Shown here: one piece after another, positions 43,227-52,007 of the stretch | Numbering within the stretch: position 1 is the first letter of the stretch | Layout: each line of letters opens with the position of its first letter | Assembly (NCBI GenBank): GCA_006954405.1 | Contig: LVVQ01000001.1 | Coordinates: 997,599 to 1,061,598 of the forward strand | Direction of reading: 5' to 3' | From: Candidatus Methanarcanum hacksteinii | GTDB taxonomy: Archaea > Thermoplasmatota > Thermoplasmata > Methanomassiliicoccales > Methanomethylophilaceae | DNA length: 64,000 nt | Notes under the pieces: model-generated | What the model was told of the DNA's origin: nothing | What the model saw: only the letters and a program-made list of their open reading frames with translations | Databases searched by the model: none | Position numbers and translations under genes: made by a program

Positions 43227-44556
43227 TCCCTTCGACCTCTTTGACTGCGTTCTCGAAGATTGTGAGCGCACGGTCGATCTCGTCGTCCGTGATGGTGAGA
43301 GGGCATAGACATCTCATGACGGAACCGTTACGTCCGCCCTTCTCCATGATCAGACCGTTGTTGAAACATGTACGTTGGACCATGGTGGCGACCTCTCCGC
43401 TTGGTTCAGGGACACCCATCAGGTCCTTCGGACCGTTGGGGTCGATGAACTCCACTCCGATCATGAGACCTTTTCCGCGGACATCACCTATTATCGACAT
43501 CTCTCCTTTGAGCTTCATGAGACGTGACATCATCATATCGCCCTTGCGAGTAACATCTTCTAGGAACCCTGGTTCCTTCAGTTTGTTCATGACAACATTA
43601 CCAGCCACGAAAGCCAATTGATTCCCGCGGAAGGTACCTGCGTGCGCACCTGGACCCCATAGGTCGAGTGCTTTGTCATAGACGATGAGTGATAATGGTT
43701 GACCTCCGCCGATGGCTTTGGAGATCAATATGACATCAGGCACGATGCCTGCATGTTCGAAAGCGAACACCTTGCCTGTACGTCCGATACCGCATTGGAT
43801 CTCATCGCATATCATTGGGATGTCGAGTTCCTTTGTTATCCTGCGTACAGCCTGAAGGAATTCAACAGGTGCGGGTATCACACCGCCTTCGCCCTGGATG
43901 GCCTCCAATATGACCGCGGCGGGTTTCGTGACACCGCTCTCGGGATCCTTCAACAGACGCTCCAGATATGCTATGCAGGCCTTCGTGCCCGCTTCCCCTC
44001 CGATGCCCATTGGACAGCGGTATGAATACGGATATGGCATGAATTGGACACCAGGCATCACGTTGCTTACCTTGTTCTTCGCGGTGCAGTTGCCTGTGAG
44101 CGCCATGGAACCATGGCCCATTCCATGGTATCCTCCGGAGAATGAGATCACGGTGCCTCTTCCGGTGGCCGTCTTGCATAGTTTTATCGCGGCCTCCGTC
44201 GCATCCGTTCCGGATGGTGAACAGAACTGTACCTTCGCCTTCTTGGCGAGTTCTTCGGGTATTATCGTCAACAGATTCTCAACGAACCTGTCCTTGGCCG
44301 GCGTAGCAATATCCAACATGTGCAACGGCGCACCGGAATCGATGAGCTCGATCATCGCACTATTTATCTCATCATTATTATGACCGAGAGCAAGTGATCC
44401 CGCACCATTCAAGAAATCGATATAACGGTTGTTCTCTACATCTTCAATAACCGCACCCTTAGCCTTCGCAACCGCAAGAGGGAATTTGCGGGGATAGCTT
44501 CTAGCAGATGACTCGTAGTCACCCTGACGACCGACGAAGTACTGGTTCGTACCCAT
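43213..44556 (-). CDS. dat: Diaminobutyrate--2-oxoglutarate aminotransferase (Dat-type, class III)
   Basis: A 447-residue class III aminotransferase. It transfers an amino group to aspartate semialdehyde to give L-2,4-diaminobutyrate. Resemblance to bacterial Dat is strong: ESSARSYPRKFPLAVAKAKG, FLNGAGSLALGHN, VQFCSPSGTDATEAAIKL, GYHGMGHGSMALTG, ICDEIQCGIGRTGKVFAFEH, LISKAIGGGQPLSLIVYD with the catalytic Lys, and GTFRGNQLAFVAG. The overlapping decarboxylase completes the 1,3-diaminopropane route. A TATA box TTTATATA (44578-44585) sits one promoter spacing before the ATG, so the mRNA is probably leaderless. Confidence 0.88.
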   Translation of the reverse strand: MGTNQYFVGRQGDYESSARSYPRKFPLAVAKAKGAVIEDVENNRYIDFLNGAGSLALGHNNDEINSAMIELIDSGAPLHMLDIATPAKDRFVENLLTIIPEELAKKAKVQFCSPSGTDATEAAIKLCKTATGRGTVISFSGGYHGMGHGSMALTGNCTAKNKVSNVMPGVQFMPYPYSYRCPMGIGGEAGTKACIAYLERLLKDPESGVTKPAAVILEAIQGEGGVIPAPVEFLQAVRRITKELDIPMICDEIQCGIGRTGKVFAFEHAGIVPDVILISKAIGGGQPLSLIVYDKALDLWGPGAHAGTFRGNQLAFVAGNVVMNKLKEPGFLEDVTRKGDMMMSRLMKLKGEMSIIGDVRGKGLMIGVEFIDPNGPKDLMGVPEPSGEVATMVQRTCFNNGLIMEKGGRNGSVMRCLCPLTITDDEIDRALTIFENAVKEVEGNVCK

Positions 44557-44642
44557 GAATTTTGTGATTTACCCATTATATAAAATCGTATGGACCTAGG
44601 CGAACAAAGATAATGATAAATTTTGCCCAATCTGACACGAAT

Positions 44643-44660
44643 ATTGCCACATATGGCAAT
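44643..44660. promoter_or_regulatory. 18-nt palindrome upstream of dat-ddc
   Basis: ATTGCCA-CATA-TGGCAAT, about 60 nt upstream of the dat TATA box, in the 237-nt gap 44557-44793. The position suggests an activator site or an element for the 3' end of the upstream gene. I see no gene elsewhere in the gap. Confidence 0.4.
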
Positions 44661-44793
44661 GATGTGATAAACAACAGGTTTTTGAAATTGATCGGAAGAA
44701 ACACTTAAACTCACATGAATCATTACAGTTGCCCACATTTGTGATTGCAAGAATGCTCATGATTCCACGTCAGCGAGATGTAATGGTATCGGA

Positions 44794-45324
44794 TTAGTTA
44801 ATCAGATGAAGCGATAGGACATCATGGTTTCTTTCACCATCTATCAAACTACAGAGTCTGTTCCACGATTCACTTTCACCCATGTCGATTTCAAAATCTT
44901 CTGCATCACAATTCCCAATAAATTCAGCTTTCATTGTCATTACGTCAAGGACAAGAACAAAACTATTGCTCGCCCACTCGAATTCAAGGTTGTTGTTGGG
45001 CGCAGGGTAAATGTACATCGGTTCCGAAGAACGATAGTTCTCTTCGATGATTCTCTCCAAAAATCTTATCGAAGAAGCATAATCATTCATCTTAGACTCG
45101 TCCTTTATCGTTTTGGAAGCAATTTCAATGATGTGTTCCAAGCGACTCTTGACATCCGATATACACAATTGTTTAAAATCGACCTTCTTTGAATTGTCTT
45201 CATTGACCAAGTCTTTGTCATCTGAGTGAATCTTCATTTCAGTTCTGTCCTTCACTACACTATATTGGAACTCCAATATAGCATTCTGTCTAATTCTTCC
45301 AGAATCTTTTACACCAAGCCCCAT
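44794..45324 (-). CDS. Hypothetical protein, possibly antitoxin-like
   Basis: A 176-residue soluble acidic protein. The N-terminal half is polar (KIHSDDKDLVNEDNS) with a helical stretch LEHIIEIASKTIKDES. The C-terminal half has YPAPNNNLEFEWASNSFVLV, a P-x-P-x-(polar)-x-x-EW-x-x-(hydrophobic) pattern seen in many small proteins linked to toxin-antitoxin or mobile loci. No toxin gene is adjacent. Base composition is more AT-rich than its neighbours, consistent with acquisition. The N-terminal ATG at 45324 is the only good start. Function not assigned. Confidence 0.55.
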   Translation of the reverse strand: MGLGVKDSGRIRQNAILEFQYSVVKDRTEMKIHSDDKDLVNEDNSKKVDFKQLCISDVKSRLEHIIEIASKTIKDESKMNDYASSIRFLERIIEENYRSSEPMYIYPAPNNNLEFEWASNSFVLVLDVMTMKAEFIGNCDAEDFEIDMGESESWNRLCSLIDGERNHDVLSLHLIN

Positions 45325-45448
45325 GGCCTTTACAGGATTGTGTCTCTCATGCCCTGATTTAGTTATCTGTAAAGAATGTGTCCAAAGTAACAGATATTTA
45401 CATCATTACGTCCCAAACTGAGATTATTCAAAAAGGAATGAAAAAGCA

Positions 45449-45477
45449 CAGTCCGCCCCTGGGACGGGGCGGGACTG
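45449..45477 (-). terminator. Terminator of the surface-protein operon
   Basis: GC-rich hairpin: CAGTCCGCCCC / GGGGCGGGACTG with one bulged base and a 6-nt loop, followed on the minus strand by TGCTTTTTC. Starts 14 nt after the stop at 45492. Confidence 0.75.
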
Positions 45478-45491
45478 CTTATTGAAATCGT

Positions 45492-45995
45492 TTAACGCTT
45501 TCTCACATACAACATGATGGTGACAGCAATCGCGGCAACGACAGCGACAGCGATTCCGACGAATATCGCGGTGTAGGACAACCCCGAGTTAGACGAATCC
45601 TCATCGACGACCATGTACAACGAACAGTGGGTTGAGTCGAATACGATCTCTCCTTTTATCGGATCATATATACCTCCCATCCTCACCTTGTTACCATCGT
45701 CATCGATGTGATACGCCACGCCGATCTTACCGTCAGCTGGAGTATACCTTATGGAGATCGTGATCAATCCGCCGAGTGATTTACCCAAGTCCTTATCGCC
45801 AGCCATGATCCTCACATCCACAACGACTGCACCATCAGGGATGTTCTCCCTCTGAAGATCGTTGATATGCTCACCCTTAGCTTCGGATATGGAGATCGTG
45901 ATCTCTTCTTCCACTGATATATTGGACAACACCGTGTCTGATGCGGCAATTGATCCCTTCTCGGATACAATCTCAAAAAAAAGAACTCTCATCAT
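45492..45995 (-). CDS. Membrane-anchored adhesin C-terminal module without signal peptide
   Basis: A 167-residue protein. Residues ~15-130 form the beta-rich module that usually closes large archaeal surface proteins (VVVDVRIMAGDK, GGLITISIRYTP, IGVAYHIDDDGNKV, YDPIKGEIVFDSTHCSLYMV). Then comes a transmembrane helix (about 140-162) and a basic tail YVRKR. There is no N-terminal signal peptide, so it looks like the tail of a longer adhesin that lost its front. It overlaps the BspA-repeat gene by ATGA and would be translationally coupled to it. Possibly a domain once fused to that protein. Confidence 0.6.
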   Translation of the reverse strand: MMRVLFFEIVSEKGSIAASDTVLSNISVEEEITISISEAKGEHINDLQRENIPDGAVVVDVRIMAGDKDLGKSLGGLITISIRYTPADGKIGVAYHIDDDGNKVRMGGIYDPIKGEIVFDSTHCSLYMVVDEDSSNSGLSYTAIFVGIAVAVVAAIAVTIMLYVRKR

Positions 45996-47467
45996 GCCTT
46001 TCCCTTCCTCTGCATGATGAGCACGATGATAATGAGGATCGACAACGCAACCATACCAAAGATTGCAAGGGAAACGATAGCATTTCCACTTCCATCCAGG
46101 TCCCCCACGACCTCTAGGCCGAATTCAGATGATTCCCATGAATCCACAGCATCTCCCTTGCAATGGATCACAGCATCCACGTTCAAGAACACGGTATCAT
46201 CCCCTTTAGGGGCCATACCATACGCATCGATACTCCTCAAAGAGATACAATCTGCGAACGCATAACCTTCGATCATAGATACTGTGGAAGGTATGCTCAT
46301 AACCCTCAACGATTCACAGCCTCTGAACGCCATCCTTCCGATGTTCTCGACATTCTTCAGATCCATCTTCTTCAACGAGACGCAATCACGGAAGGCCTCC
46401 TTGCCGATATCCTTCACTTTTTCAGGGATCCCCACGGATTCCAATGATTCGCACTGATAGAACGCTGAATGACCTATATCATTCACAGAATCGCCCAACG
46501 TCAACTCCCTCAGTGAGGTGCAATAACCGAACATACGCGGACTGATGTTGGTGTCAACGTTCAATGATTCCAATGAATCACAGATGTAGAATGCTCCATC
46601 ACCGACATATCTTACAGTCTTCGGTATCGTCAATTCCATTATCGAATGACAATCGCGGAATGTCTCGAATCCGATATGGTTTACATTATCAGAGAAGTTC
46701 ACCCCATTGAGATTGTAACACGCACGGAAGGCCTCATCCTGCATCTCCTTCACAGAATCGCTTATCCTTATCTCTGTTAGATCATTGTAATAGAACGCTC
46801 TCTTGCCGATGATCTGCAAACCGTCATTGGTCACGACACTTTTGATATCCGATCTTCTTTTCACATTCCCATCGTCCATCATAGTGCCTGCGAACGCATA
46901 ATCATCGATCCTAACGACCTTGCTTCCATTCACTTCGTTCCTGATGGAGATGACACCATCGGTTGGTTTCCCGCCGATTACTGCAGCACCATCCGGTAGC
47001 AATGCATAATCGATGCCATCTAACGTAATCCTCTCAATGATCTCTGTATTCGTCCATCCAACGGTATTGGATAATGTATGAATCACAACACCCTTCGGTA
47101 AAACATCCCCCATGACGGGGCGATCTCCCATGAAATAGATGTTCTTCAATGATTCGCAACCAGAGAATGCTCCATCCTCTATCGCCCTCAGATTCTTCGA
47201 AACGATCAATGTGCTCGAAGAACATCCGTCGAATGCTCCGTCGGAATATGATCTCACATCATACCCTTCCAACACAGAAGGAAGATGCAATATTGCTTCA
47301 TTCGAAGTCACCGATGTTATGACGCAATAGTAATCCGGATGTCCGCTCCCATGAGTCTCATATCCATAGATAGCGTCATCGAAACCCATCTCTGATGCAT
47401 CGGCATCGGAGATCAATAAACAAGAGAATAGGATCAATAAAGAGACTGCTACGATCCATCTTCTCAT
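45992..47467 (-). CDS. BspA-type leucine-rich-repeat surface protein
   Basis: A 491-residue secreted protein. A signal peptide (MRRWIVAVSLLILFSCLLIS) is followed by about ten LRR_5/BspA repeats of the form ~23 residues, with units such as ISDSVKEMQDEAFRACYNL, IPKTVRYVGDGAFYICDSL and IPEKVKDIGKEAFRDCVSL. A C-terminal transmembrane helix (IVSLAIFGMVALSILIIIVLI) and basic tail anchor it. BspA proteins in gut microbes and protists bind host or microbial surfaces. It is translated from an operon whose first genes are zinc-ribbon and HTH proteins, suggesting regulated display. Overlaps both neighbours by 4 nt. Confidence 0.88.
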   Translation of the reverse strand: MRRWIVAVSLLILFSCLLISDADASEMGFDDAIYGYETHGSGHPDYYCVITSVTSNEAILHLPSVLEGYDVRSYSDGAFDGCSSSTLIVSKNLRAIEDGAFSGCESLKNIYFMGDRPVMGDVLPKGVVIHTLSNTVGWTNTEIIERITLDGIDYALLPDGAAVIGGKPTDGVISIRNEVNGSKVVRIDDYAFAGTMMDDGNVKRRSDIKSVVTNDGLQIIGKRAFYYNDLTEIRISDSVKEMQDEAFRACYNLNGVNFSDNVNHIGFETFRDCHSIMELTIPKTVRYVGDGAFYICDSLESLNVDTNISPRMFGYCTSLRELTLGDSVNDIGHSAFYQCESLESVGIPEKVKDIGKEAFRDCVSLKKMDLKNVENIGRMAFRGCESLRVMSIPSTVSMIEGYAFADCISLRSIDAYGMAPKGDDTVFLNVDAVIHCKGDAVDSWESSEFGLEVVGDLDGSGNAIVSLAIFGMVALSILIIIVLIMQRKGKA

Positions 47468-48045
47468 CTCATCACTAATCCAACAGCTGCGGCCACGGCT
47501 CTCGCCACATCGGCATCATTGGAATCCACAATGACCAACGCATCCCCTTCCTTCATCCCCGTGTCCCTTATCTTCTTCGCAAATCTGGGATCCTTCTCAT
47601 CGATATCCCAATCCTTAGGGAATATTATCCTGCCATCCCTCATGACGAATATAACAGCACCTTCCGCACCGTTCCTTATCGCGATGTCCCTCTGGGCCAT
47701 CCCATTGGTGACCTTATCTGCGACACCTTCTACCATTATGCCCTGTTGATATTTCCCTACGGCATATTTATCGTTGAAGATATCGACATATCTCATGCCG
47801 AATCCATGGAAACTCTTCCTTCCGAACTCCGTGATGCTGACGCCGGTCTGTTTCACCTCTATCCATTTCCAATCCTTCAGGACCTTCAGCATGCCCCTGA
47901 TACTTCCTTCTCCGAGCCCGGTCTCATCCACGAGACCTTTCCTGCTCATGCGTTTGTTCCTCTCTAAAGCATCCATCACGAGGAATATGTGCGCGTCGGA
48001 GTACCTCGTCATCGGACCATAGTTGTTACCATTGATCAACTCCAT
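47464..48045 (-). CDS. Archaeal winged-helix protein with DUF4443-like C-terminal domain
   Basis: A 193-residue protein. The N-terminal wHTH covers about 12-75 (DAHIFLVMDALERNKRMSRK, LVDETGLGEGSIRGMLKVLK). The C-terminal domain contains YQQGIMVEGVADKVTNGMAQ, IAIRNGAEGAVIFVM and DWDIDEKDPRFAKKI, resembling DUF4443 proteins found throughout Euryarchaeota. The function is unknown; a ligand-sensing repressor is likely. The ATG at 48045 is preceded closely by GGTGGAG. Overlaps the small HTH gene and the BspA gene, so it lies inside a tightly packed operon. Confidence 0.75.
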   Translation of the reverse strand: MELINGNNYGPMTRYSDAHIFLVMDALERNKRMSRKGLVDETGLGEGSIRGMLKVLKDWKWIEVKQTGVSITEFGRKSFHGFGMRYVDIFNDKYAVGKYQQGIMVEGVADKVTNGMAQRDIAIRNGAEGAVIFVMRDGRIIFPKDWDIDEKDPRFAKKIRDTGMKEGDALVIVDSNDADVARAVAAAVGLVMR

Positions 48046-48248
48046 GACTCCACCCCCAACGATTCGCAAATGGCCATGTACGGCAGTATGATGTTCATCA
48101 CCTGAGAAACGGACATGGAGACATCGGATGCTATGGTCGGCACGGGTATCCCGCGGTCGAATCTTACTATGACCGTGACTTGTTCGGGAGAGAATCCGTT
48201 ATTCCTTAATGTGACCTCTCTGAAAAGATCGTCATCATTGCTCCACAT
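48036..48248 (-). CDS. Small helix-turn-helix protein, counterpart of the C-terminal domain of 48832-50046
   Basis: A 70-residue protein with a helical FSPEQVTVIVRFDRGIPVPT, IASDVSMSVSQVMNIILPY pattern typical of a small HTH. The C terminus of the 404-residue zinc-ribbon protein upstream carries a comparable helical pattern (FTGMSPEVISVRSNRTLKDI). It starts 14 nt inside the zinc-ribbon gene at 48235-48741 and ends inside the next gene, so it is translated by coupling. Together with that zinc-ribbon gene it mirrors the fused protein, as separate subunits. The resemblance is by eye and modest. Confidence 0.55.
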   Translation of the reverse strand: MWSNDDDLFREVTLRNNGFSPEQVTVIVRFDRGIPVPTIASDVSMSVSQVMNIILPYMAICESLGVESWS

Positions 48249-48741
48249 CTATCAGAACATCCTTGTTCATCAATGATGTTCTGTTCTTGGTCACATCCTT
48301 CAGTGTACCTTTGCGAGCTCTGCCGAATATGTAATCATCCGGACCCAATTCCCCGCAGACGTGACAGACGATCGGTCTGCCCTCTCTCATCTGGTCATCC
48401 CAACGCATCCCGCATTTGCTACAGATGATCTTTATCGTTTCTGCTTCCCATCTCTTGCTTCCGCAGTCTGGGCATTTAGGAGGATTCTTCTTGGCGGTGA
48501 TCCATGCGTGTCCGCATCTGTTGCATCTGACCTCGCGTACATCGCTGCGATCCCATAACGATGATCTACAGGATGGACAGAGTTTGGAATTATTCTCGCC
48601 TTTTCTTGTGTTCCATACGTAACCGCATAGTTTACATTCATTCATCATACCGCTATCATCGATGCCTTTGGAGCTACGATTCTGCTTTATGATGCGTTCT
48701 AGGCGCTTCATCCCTATCTGATAGTCACTCTCATCTATCAT
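48235..48741 (-). CDS. Triple zinc-ribbon protein
   Basis: A 168-residue protein carrying three successive zinc ribbons: CKLCGYVW...CPSC (about 36-56), CNRCGHAWIT...CPDC (about 73-93) and CSKCGMRW...CHVC (about 103-130). An N-terminal helix and a basic tail flank them. Each ribbon is CxxC-x(14-18)-CxxC with a Trp near the middle, similar to treble-clef or rubredoxin-like knuckles used to bind nucleic acid or proteins. First gene of the five-gene operon ending at 45492. TATA CTATATAG near 48793. Function unknown. Confidence 0.75.
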   Translation of the reverse strand: MIDESDYQIGMKRLERIIKQNRSSKGIDDSGMMNECKLCGYVWNTRKGENNSKLCPSCRSSLWDRSDVREVRCNRCGHAWITAKKNPPKCPDCGSKRWEAETIKIICSKCGMRWDDQMREGRPIVCHVCGELGPDDYIFGRARKGTLKDVTKNRTSLMNKDVLIDVEQ

Positions 48742-48831
48742 CCCGTCACCCCCGTTGTGTTAATGGATGATACATCCAACGTATGATATGACTATATAGG
48801 TTATCTGTCCAAAATGTAATTTGATGTAATA

Positions 48832-50046
48832 TTACTCCTTCTCCTCTTCGTATGAAGAGACCGGATCTTCGGTGTATACGGAATCGTTGACGACGATTCC
48901 GCTCTTATTATAGGCCTCTTGTATCTTGGTGAATTCCATCCTGATGTCCTTTAGTGTTCTATTGGATCTGACAGATATCACCTCGGGACTCATTCCTGTG
49001 AAATGCAACGCCAAGATCTCTGCAACATCCTCATCCAACCCTAACCGTCCTTTGAGATACGGGATGTTCTCCTTATAATCGTCCTTGTGAGAGATCATAT
49101 CATCGATCACACCATTCCAGAACTTCGCGTACCTCTCAGACATCGCATGCTTTATCCACGATGAGAAACTCATCGCGGATTCTTCCAGGACCTCGTTCAG
49201 ATATCTGCATGATACGGGATATGGTCCATCCCAGAGGTATATGCAACCTATACCGTCCTTGAAGAGATAGTTCAATCTCTTACTATCATTCTCCCATAGT
49301 TCTGTCAATTTTTCGGAATTGCCCTTCTCCGACAATACCAATCCGCATTCTGGACAGACCTTGGCCCCATCCGCGGATGAAACCCATTCCATCCCGCAGA
49401 ATCCGCATCTGTATGTCCTGCTCTCTTCCCCTCTGCATTCAGGACATTTCGTATTCCTCTTGGATAATATGAATGGTCTACCGCATCTGAAGCATTCCTT
49501 GATGACTGGGAGCTCATTCCATTTAGTTGATCTGCATGATGGGCATGTCCTGACGGAGTCAGGACTTGCACCATTGTTCATTATCCATTTATGGCCGCAT
49601 CTGAAGCATTTGAGTTTGAACGTATCCTTATCCCATGTCTTCGACCTGCATGATGGACACCTATCTGGATGTTCTATCTTACTCCTCCACACATGACCGC
49701 ATTTACGGCAAGTGAACTGCGGGAGTTTCGCACCTTTCCAGTTCCTTGACTTACATCTTGGGCATTTCAGCGGTTCATCCGAAATGCGGGATATCCAAAC
49801 GTGATTGCATTGGTTGCAATGGAATTCCTCGGCATCATCCGATGCATGATAGATGCATTCAGTACAACTATTTTCATCGGAAGGGACATCATAACGGCGT
49901 GAACGACATTCCGGACAGATCAAAGGCCTCTCGTCTGAACGTGATATCCATTGATGACCGCATTTAAAACAACGTAATCTCTTCCCCTTCCATGAATCGG
50001 GTGACCTTCCCTCATTACGACAGTTCGGCATCATCTTCAGTAACAT
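48832..50046 (-). CDS. Zinc-ribbon-array protein with C-terminal HTH
   Basis: A 404-residue protein with six or more tandem zinc ribbons in its first ~240 residues: CFKCGHQWIS...CPEC; CNQCNHVWIS...CPRC; CRKCGHVWRS...CPSC; CFRCGHKWIM...CPSC; CFRCGRPFIL...CPEC; and CGFCGMEWVS...CPEC, most ending in a Cys-Arg-Ser or related step. The rest (about 245-404) includes an acidic helical part and an HTH-like segment, ALHFTGMSPEVISVR. The array resembles the shorter protein at 48235-48741. No catalytic motif. A nucleic-acid or partner-binding regulator is a reasonable guess. Confidence 0.75.
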   Translation of the reverse strand: MLLKMMPNCRNEGRSPDSWKGKRLRCFKCGHQWISRSDERPLICPECRSRRYDVPSDENSCTECIYHASDDAEEFHCNQCNHVWISRISDEPLKCPRCKSRNWKGAKLPQFTCRKCGHVWRSKIEHPDRCPSCRSKTWDKDTFKLKCFRCGHKWIMNNGASPDSVRTCPSCRSTKWNELPVIKECFRCGRPFILSKRNTKCPECRGEESRTYRCGFCGMEWVSSADGAKVCPECGLVLSEKGNSEKLTELWENDSKRLNYLFKDGIGCIYLWDGPYPVSCRYLNEVLEESAMSFSSWIKHAMSERYAKFWNGVIDDMISHKDDYKENIPYLKGRLGLDEDVAEILALHFTGMSPEVISVRSNRTLKDIRMEFTKIQEAYNKSGIVVNDSVYTEDPVSSYEEEKE

Positions 50047-50080
50047 TATAATTGGATGTATAATCCATCATCATTCATTA

Positions 50081-50881
50081 TCAAAGGGTACCTTCAACAT
50101 ACCTCTTGGGAAGAACGTAGATCTCCCCATCAGCATCGAAACCGACCCTCGCTTCGACCTCGTACACATCCTTGATCAATTGTTCTGTGATGATCTCCTT
50201 AGGATCACCGACAGCGACGATCTGTCCCTTCTTCATTATGACACAAACCTCGCAATATCTTGCCATCAAGGAGATATCATGCTCAGCCACCATGACGGTC
50301 ATATCGGATCTCGCCATCTTCTGGAGGTATTCCATCACCTGAAGCTTGTATTTCATATCCAAATGGGATGTGGGTTCATCGACAAGCATCAGCTTAGGTT
50401 CCTGAACATACGCCTTTGCGATGAGTGCGCGTTGTCTCTCTCCCGAAGAACATAGAGCGACCTGTTTCCTTCTCAGATGATCTATGCCGAAAGTCCTCAA
50501 AGCTTCCCTTGTTATGCGTTCATCCTCTGGATTCTCCCACCATATCTTATCGACGAATGGATACCTTCCGAGCATCACCATGTCCATCACACTGATACCG
50601 AATGTCTGTCCCGCCTCTGCAGGGACATTGGCAACGAGCTTCGCCACTTCCGCGGCCTTCATCGTAGAAACATCCTTCCCATCGATCTCGATCGTTCCTT
50701 CTGTCTGAGGGTGTATCTTGGAGATACACTTCATCATGGTGGACTTGCCGCATCCATTCGGCCCTATCAATCCTATCAACAATCCTTTACCGAACTCTAG
50801 ATCTATCCCTTGAAGGGCCTTGAAACCGTCAAAATCCTTGACCAAGCCTTTGATCTTGAGGACAGGATCATCATCCGTCAT
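50081..50881 (-). CDS. ABC transporter ATP-binding protein (BtuD/FecE type)
   Basis: A 266-residue ATPase of a type II importer. Walker A GPNGCGKSTM, Q-loop VPAEAGQTFG, signature LCSSGERQRALIA (slightly atypical of LSGGQ), Walker B LMLVDEPTSHLD and switch His VAEHDISLMARY. Couples with the BtuC-like permease encoded upstream (11-nt overlap) to import a corrinoid, siderophore or heme. Last gene of the six-gene operon 59497-50081. No riboswitch seen. Confidence 0.9.
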   Translation of the reverse strand: MTDDDPVLKIKGLVKDFDGFKALQGIDLEFGKGLLIGLIGPNGCGKSTMMKCISKIHPQTEGTIEIDGKDVSTMKAAEVAKLVANVPAEAGQTFGISVMDMVMLGRYPFVDKIWWENPEDERITREALRTFGIDHLRRKQVALCSSGERQRALIAKAYVQEPKLMLVDEPTSHLDMKYKLQVMEYLQKMARSDMTVMVAEHDISLMARYCEVCVIMKKGQIVAVGDPKEIITEQLIKDVYEVEARVGFDADGEIYVLPKRYVEGTL

Positions 50882-52007
50882 AATTGCGCCCCCTCTTCAT
50901 GAGCATATAAGCGAACACTGGGGTTCCGATCATAGCAGTGATCGCCCCTACAGGAAGTTCCGCAGGGGACATCACAGTCCTTGCGACAAGATCAGCGAAC
51001 AACATCAGCATTGCACCGATCACTATGGATGCAGGCATTATCAAACGGTGATCGCTTCCCAATGCCATACGGCACGCATGCGGTACGACCAGACCGACGA
51101 ATCCTATGATACCAACAAATGCCACACATAAGGAGGTCAATACTGAAGCAATGATCATGGTAACCCTCTTGAACATCTTGACATTCAATCCGAGCTGCGC
51201 AGCCTGATCCTCTCCCATGGAATAAAGGTTGAATTCTCTCGCCCAGACCATGGAGATTATCGATATCCCTATCACAGGGATGAAGACGATCCAAGCATTC
51301 TCCCATGTTATGTTCGCGAATGAACCGTACAACCACCACATGACATCCGTCAGATTGTCCTTCCCCATGGACATGAACACCGTCTGTACTGATGAGAAGG
51401 CGAATCCCACTATGGTTCCTGCCAAGATGTAATTCACAGGCGAACCGCCAGCACCTTCCGCTACCGTCATGGTGATGGCGAAAGCGATGATACCTCCGAT
51501 GATCGCTACGACAGGGATGATGTAGAGGGTGTTGTCAGCAAGGAAGGGTATGCTGAAACCCAATGCGGTGGCCGCCATGGCCAAACAACCTGCTCCAGAT
51601 GATACTCCTGTGATGTAAGGATCGACCAACGGGTTCCTGATTATCGCTTGATACATACATCCTGCTATCGCAAGACCTGCCCCGACAGCGATGGATGCTA
51701 TCGTCCTTGGCAATCTTGCGTTATAGATGTATAACTCGATCATATCGAGATTCCTATCTCCGCTGATCGATTTACCGATCGATGAGAACAAAGCAGCAAC
51801 GGCATCGCTCAACGGGATCACACCACCCGACGATATCGATATCGAAATCAGGAATGCGATGATCGACATGAACAATCCAAAAAACACTATCAGTCTGAAC
51901 CTCTTCTTCTTCAGTTCTATCTCTGATTCATCTGGATTACTCTCCATATCGGATCTCAATCCCCTATATCCCTTCTTCAATTGAGAGAACAGCCCTTCCT
52001 TAGACAT
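50871..52007 (-). CDS. ABC transporter permease (BtuC/FecCD type)
   Basis: A 378-residue permease with about ten helices. FecCD signatures: LYIYNARLPRTIASIAVGAGLAIAG, NPLVDPYITGVSSGAGCLA, LAGTIVGFAFSSVQTVFMS and VGIIGFVGLVVPHACRMALGSDHR before the coupling helix, then PAELPVGAITAMIGTPVFAYM at the C terminus. The N-terminal ~60 residues include a cytoplasmic region. Expected to form a homodimer with the ATPase encoded downstream (11-nt overlap) and accept substrate from the binding protein at 53862-55244. Overlaps the propeller gene by 8 nt. Confidence 0.93.
   Translation of the reverse strand: MSKEGLFSQLKKGYRGLRSDMESNPDESEIELKKKRFRLIVFFGLFMSIIAFLISISISSGGVIPLSDAVAALFSSIGKSISGDRNLDMIELYIYNARLPRTIASIAVGAGLAIAGCMYQAIIRNPLVDPYITGVSSGAGCLAMAATALGFSIPFLADNTLYIIPVVAIIGGIIAFAITMTVAEGAGGSPVNYILAGTIVGFAFSSVQTVFMSMGKDNLTDVMWWLYGSFANITWENAWIVFIPVIGISIISMVWAREFNLYSMGEDQAAQLGLNVKMFKRVTMIIASVLTSLCVAFVGIIGFVGLVVPHACRMALGSDHRLIMPASIVIGAMLMLFADLVARTVMSPAELPVGAITAMIGTPVFAYMLMKRGRNYDG

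Noticed and set aside
44690..44793. Possible second tRNA near 44.7 kb
   Set aside because: No pairing acceptor or anticodon stem could be built.
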